64,000 nt of DNA from Desulfovibrio psychrotolerans (GTDB lineage Bacteria > Desulfobacterota > Desulfovibrionia > Desulfovibrionales > Desulfovibrionaceae), in assembly GCF_013340305.1 (NCBI RefSeq), contig NZ_BLVP01000001.1, forward strand, positions 248,001-312,000. The letters are read 5' to 3'. Of this stretch, positions 62,801 through 64,000 are shown piece after piece (within the stretch, counting starts at the first letter, position 1; each line of letters begins with the position of its first letter). The translations under genes and the position numbers were made by a program. The notes beneath the pieces were generated by a model that was not told where the DNA came from, searched no databases, and saw nothing but the letters and a program-made list of their open reading frames with translations.

Positions 62801-63636
62801 AACAGAAACGCCCGCATAACCCACTCCATATAGCCGCCCTCAATACGCCCGGGGCTAAGCAGTGAGGCAAACCCCACCTCAACGCTGCGTGAAAAGATAT
62901 CACCAAACCCGTTGTACATGCCGTAGGTGACAAATATTCCGGCAGCCATAAACGCAACAACCTTCACCACAGATTCCACGGCAATAACGGCCACCATCCC
63001 CTGATGCCGTTCAGTGGGGTCCAGCCTGCGCACACCGGCAAGGATGGTGAACAAAATGGAGAATCCAAGCAGCGCAGGACCGGCAAAACCGCCCTGCACC
63101 TGCAATACAGCCCCCTCCCACGGAACAAGGGACAAAGAGTGGTCCCAAAGCCCCGTTCCCGCGTTAACTGCAGAATCTGCCGGACCATGCGCGGCAAGCA
63201 TTATCCCCAGCGTTGCCAGAATGGCCTTGAACTGAATGGCCACATACGGGAGGCTGCCCAGCACGGAAAACAACGCCACAACCCCGGCGATGAAATGGGA
63301 CTTGCCATACCGCGCGCTGAAAAAGTCGGCTATGCTGGTGATACGGTAGCGGGATTTAAGGCGTATCATGCGCCGTAAAACCCACCACCACACCGCCACG
63401 CCGAAAAAGGTGCCAATGAAGGAAACAAGAAACGCCATCCCCGACTGTGCCGCCTGTCCTACATTGCCGTAGAAGGTCCATGCGGTCATGTATACCGTTA
63501 GGGAAAGCGCGTAGACGTAGGGGCTGGAGGCCACTTTCCGGCGCAGGCCGGGCGTTTTTTCAACCCGCAGCGCAAACCAGAGAAGCGCAGCCACATACAA
63601 CACGAAAACGACGGGGAATACAGTCTCCGGCCCCAT
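59896..63636 (-). CDS. Symporter-domain/PAS/histidine-kinase fusion (CbrA-like)
   Basis: 1246 residues. Residues ~1-560 form a sodium:solute symporter (SLC5-type) domain with about 13 helices, beginning FPVVFVLYVAALLWFALRV and including RYRITSIADFFSARYGKSHF. Next is a STAC-like linker (~575-735), then two PAS domains (~765-880, 885-1000 region before the kinase), a HisKA box with phospho-acceptor His987 (GMAHEINNPLGA), and an ATPase domain with NAAQAM, DNGPGMDE, and GTGLGLS. This is the CbrA layout: transport or binding of a solute may set kinase activity. No response regulator is adjacent. A small two-helix protein is encoded immediately upstream (2-base gap). Confidence 0.92.
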   Translation of the reverse strand: MGPETVFPVVFVLYVAALLWFALRVEKTPGLRRKVASSPYVYALSLTVYMTAWTFYGNVGQAAQSGMAFLVSFIGTFFGVAVWWWVLRRMIRLKSRYRITSIADFFSARYGKSHFIAGVVALFSVLGSLPYVAIQFKAILATLGIMLAAHGPADSAVNAGTGLWDHSLSLVPWEGAVLQVQGGFAGPALLGFSILFTILAGVRRLDPTERHQGMVAVIAVESVVKVVAFMAAGIFVTYGMYNGFGDIFSRSVEVGFASLLSPGRIEGGYMEWVMRAFLFAPAVLLLPRQFHLAVVENSDERHVRTAMWLLPLYMLLITVFVMPMALAGLLQGYDATHGDWFVLLLPLQEGVHWLSMLVFLGGFSAGMSMLVIATMTMTTMLTNDLLLPVLNLLPRMAWLRRYILQCRWVVVCAYLTMGYGVYLLVGESYTLVSLGIVSMMAFAQLGPAAVGGLFWTTGNRAGAVSGLLAGFGLWFYTQCVPVLIRSGVLESSMLEAGPFGIGWLRPEQLLGLEVFSPLAHTLFWSMLMNVLCYVVGSCLWTPRERDVASARDFVSVMEADREMIRDSERFERSIPLAGKYAELSSLFSEFYGPSLAERIVGGAVQAVGLQGVSHISVVELASLSGEAERRLAGMVGSASASKIIRSCNLFTDAEREELAAAYKTMLASLHISPEELLKRLDYYKEREVLLQSHAQELGAANEALRAQIFQREQVQRDLQVAEERYRSIFENAVEGIFQTRPEGSIVHGNTAAARILGYDSVEELVRGVQDIRGELYVDGGDRDRFLALLRENGEVSHFETRLRRKDGSAVWVALHSRAIFEADGKLALIEGILEDISDRKRAEAEMYRANRFVRSIIDAMPSVMVAVTQDRDIVHWNREAELRYGMCKDEVTGRSLFSLLPWLVFLDDIIGDAFESGETRRKQRLQEVRDGEEHILDVVVYPLEAQDGSRLVVLRLDDATSRVRMEEMMVQTEKMMSVGGLAAGMAHEINNPLGAILIGVQNILRRVEPSRPANQQVAGRVGVSLDQMNAYLEERKVLDMLRGVRSAGERAASIVSNMLEFSRRSETRFARVAVAPLLDKAVELARNDYDLKKKYDFRQVEIVREYDPGAPDVYCNSTEIEQVLLNLLRNAAQAMYTAGANRQKPVITLRTLGEGDLVRIEVADNGPGMDESVRRRVFEPFFTTKPVGVGTGLGLSVSYFIITTNHGGQFFVDARKDQGTTFTILLPTRPAADAEGRGQAERQQNP

Positions 63637-63638
63637 GC

Positions 63639-63902
63639 CTAGCCTCCGGAATCCACATCGTCATGCAGTGCCTGCCGTGCGCCCCCTCCCCTGCGGGAGG
63701 ACTCGTACCGGGCGGAAACCACGGCCCAAACGAAAATGGCGGCAATCCCCGCCCCCCACATGCCGAAAAGATACAGATACATCACCTGCGGCGAGGCTGC
63801 TTCCAGAACGGTAGGAAAGGGCCAGACAACGCACAGAAAGGTCAGCGCGATGACACAGAGAAGATACGTGCTTGTGGCTGCGAAGGGTTTTTTCTCATGC
63901 AT
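63639..63902 (-). CDS. Small two-helix membrane protein, partner of the symporter-kinase
   Basis: 87 residues with two hydrophobic helices (~12-28 and ~42-62: VMYLYLFGMWGAGIAAIFVWAVVSARY) and a basic/Gly tail. It stops 2 bases before the kinase gene, so the two are translated together. It resembles in size and layout the small subunit found beside SLC5-type symporters (DUF4212 kind) and the CbrX peptide next to CbrA, though I cannot confirm homology. The 98 bases to the window end (63903-64000) show no gene and probably contain the operon promoter. Confidence 0.82.
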   Translation of the reverse strand: MHEKKPFAATSTYLLCVIALTFLCVVWPFPTVLEAASPQVMYLYLFGMWGAGIAAIFVWAVVSARYESSRRGGGARQALHDDVDSGG

Positions 63903-64000
63903 GCCGAATCCGTGTTCCCCGAAAGACTGGTCGTAACGGAAGAAAAACCGGTTGCGTCAGTTGTGTTACGCTCCCAATGCAGCCGCCAGTCGCAACGGCT

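Noticed and set aside
61795-62865. 356-codon Gln/His-rich frame antisense to the symporter-kinase
   Set aside because: Shadow of a transmembrane-coding region; no initiation signal.

Overview
The window is a gene-dense, GC-rich bacterial chromosome segment of almost entirely core (housekeeping) genes. It most likely comes from a Desulfovibrio-type sulfate reducer (Desulfovibrionota). Three things point that way: an adenylate kinase with the Cys-His-Cys-Cys metal site described for Desulfovibrio gigas; a siroheme-branch gene in one operon with a membrane protein of the CcsA/HemX family and glutamyl-tRNA reductase; and the gene orders S1-like/htrA/hslU/argB and pdxJ/acpS/nnr/CBS/tsaE/lysC/cimA. 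The lineage call is inference from gene content, not a database match. I see no prophage, insertion sequence, integrase, CRISPR array or replication origin.

Layout. 1-7.6 kb: the 5' end of a small parvulin (minus), then on the plus strand an S1-domain RNA-binding protein, a periplasmic HtrA protease, HslU, ArgB and a chemoreceptor. 7.7-10.3 kb: two glycosyltransferases (minus). 10.4-15.7 kb (plus): precorrin-2 dehydrogenase, HemX/CcsA-like protein, HemA, a small Cys-rich unknown, TilS and metal-binding Adk. 16-18.8 kb (minus): TrkH and TrkA potassium uptake. 19-30.2 kb (minus): a long same-strand run from mfd through two SurA/PpiC-type chaperones, a RodZ-like protein, recO, glyQ and glyS to rpsT. 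30.3-32.7 kb: cheW (minus), a 75-residue unknown (plus) and UDP-glucose dehydrogenase (minus). 32.9-39.8 kb (plus): a metabolic and translation operon from pdxJ to cimA. 39.9-43.1 kb (minus): ribB behind an FMN riboswitch, a diguanylate cyclase and a secreted nuclease. 43.1-50.1 kb (minus): an expanded macromolecular-synthesis cluster rpsU-yqeY-mutS2-dnaG-rpoD with internal terminators. 50.3-58.4 kb (minus): HU with a His-tailed membrane peptide, rsmA, a DUF2062 protein, an EF-G paralogue, an unknown 301-residue protein, lptG, lptF and a 60-residue unknown. 58.5-59.8 kb (plus): uppP and two identical tRNA genes with anticodon CAU. 59.9-63.9 kb (minus): a 1246-residue symporter/PAS/histidine-kinase fusion and its small two-helix partner.

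How the parts fit. Envelope biogenesis (lptF/G, uppP, SurA-like chaperones, HtrA, RodZ, glycosyltransferases, Ugd) and information processing (sigma-70, primase, HU, S20, S21, GlyRS, EF-G, RsmA, TilS, TsaE, tRNAs) dominate. The least understood pieces are small proteins tightly coupled to well-known genes: the Cys-rich protein overlapping hemA, the His-tailed peptide behind HU, the 54-residue frame between the two chaperones, the 60-residue protein before lptF, and the two-helix protein before the symporter-kinase. Several core enzymes (HslU, TilS, Nnr, DnaG) carry low-complexity insertions, and two short tandem-repeat arrays lie between genes.
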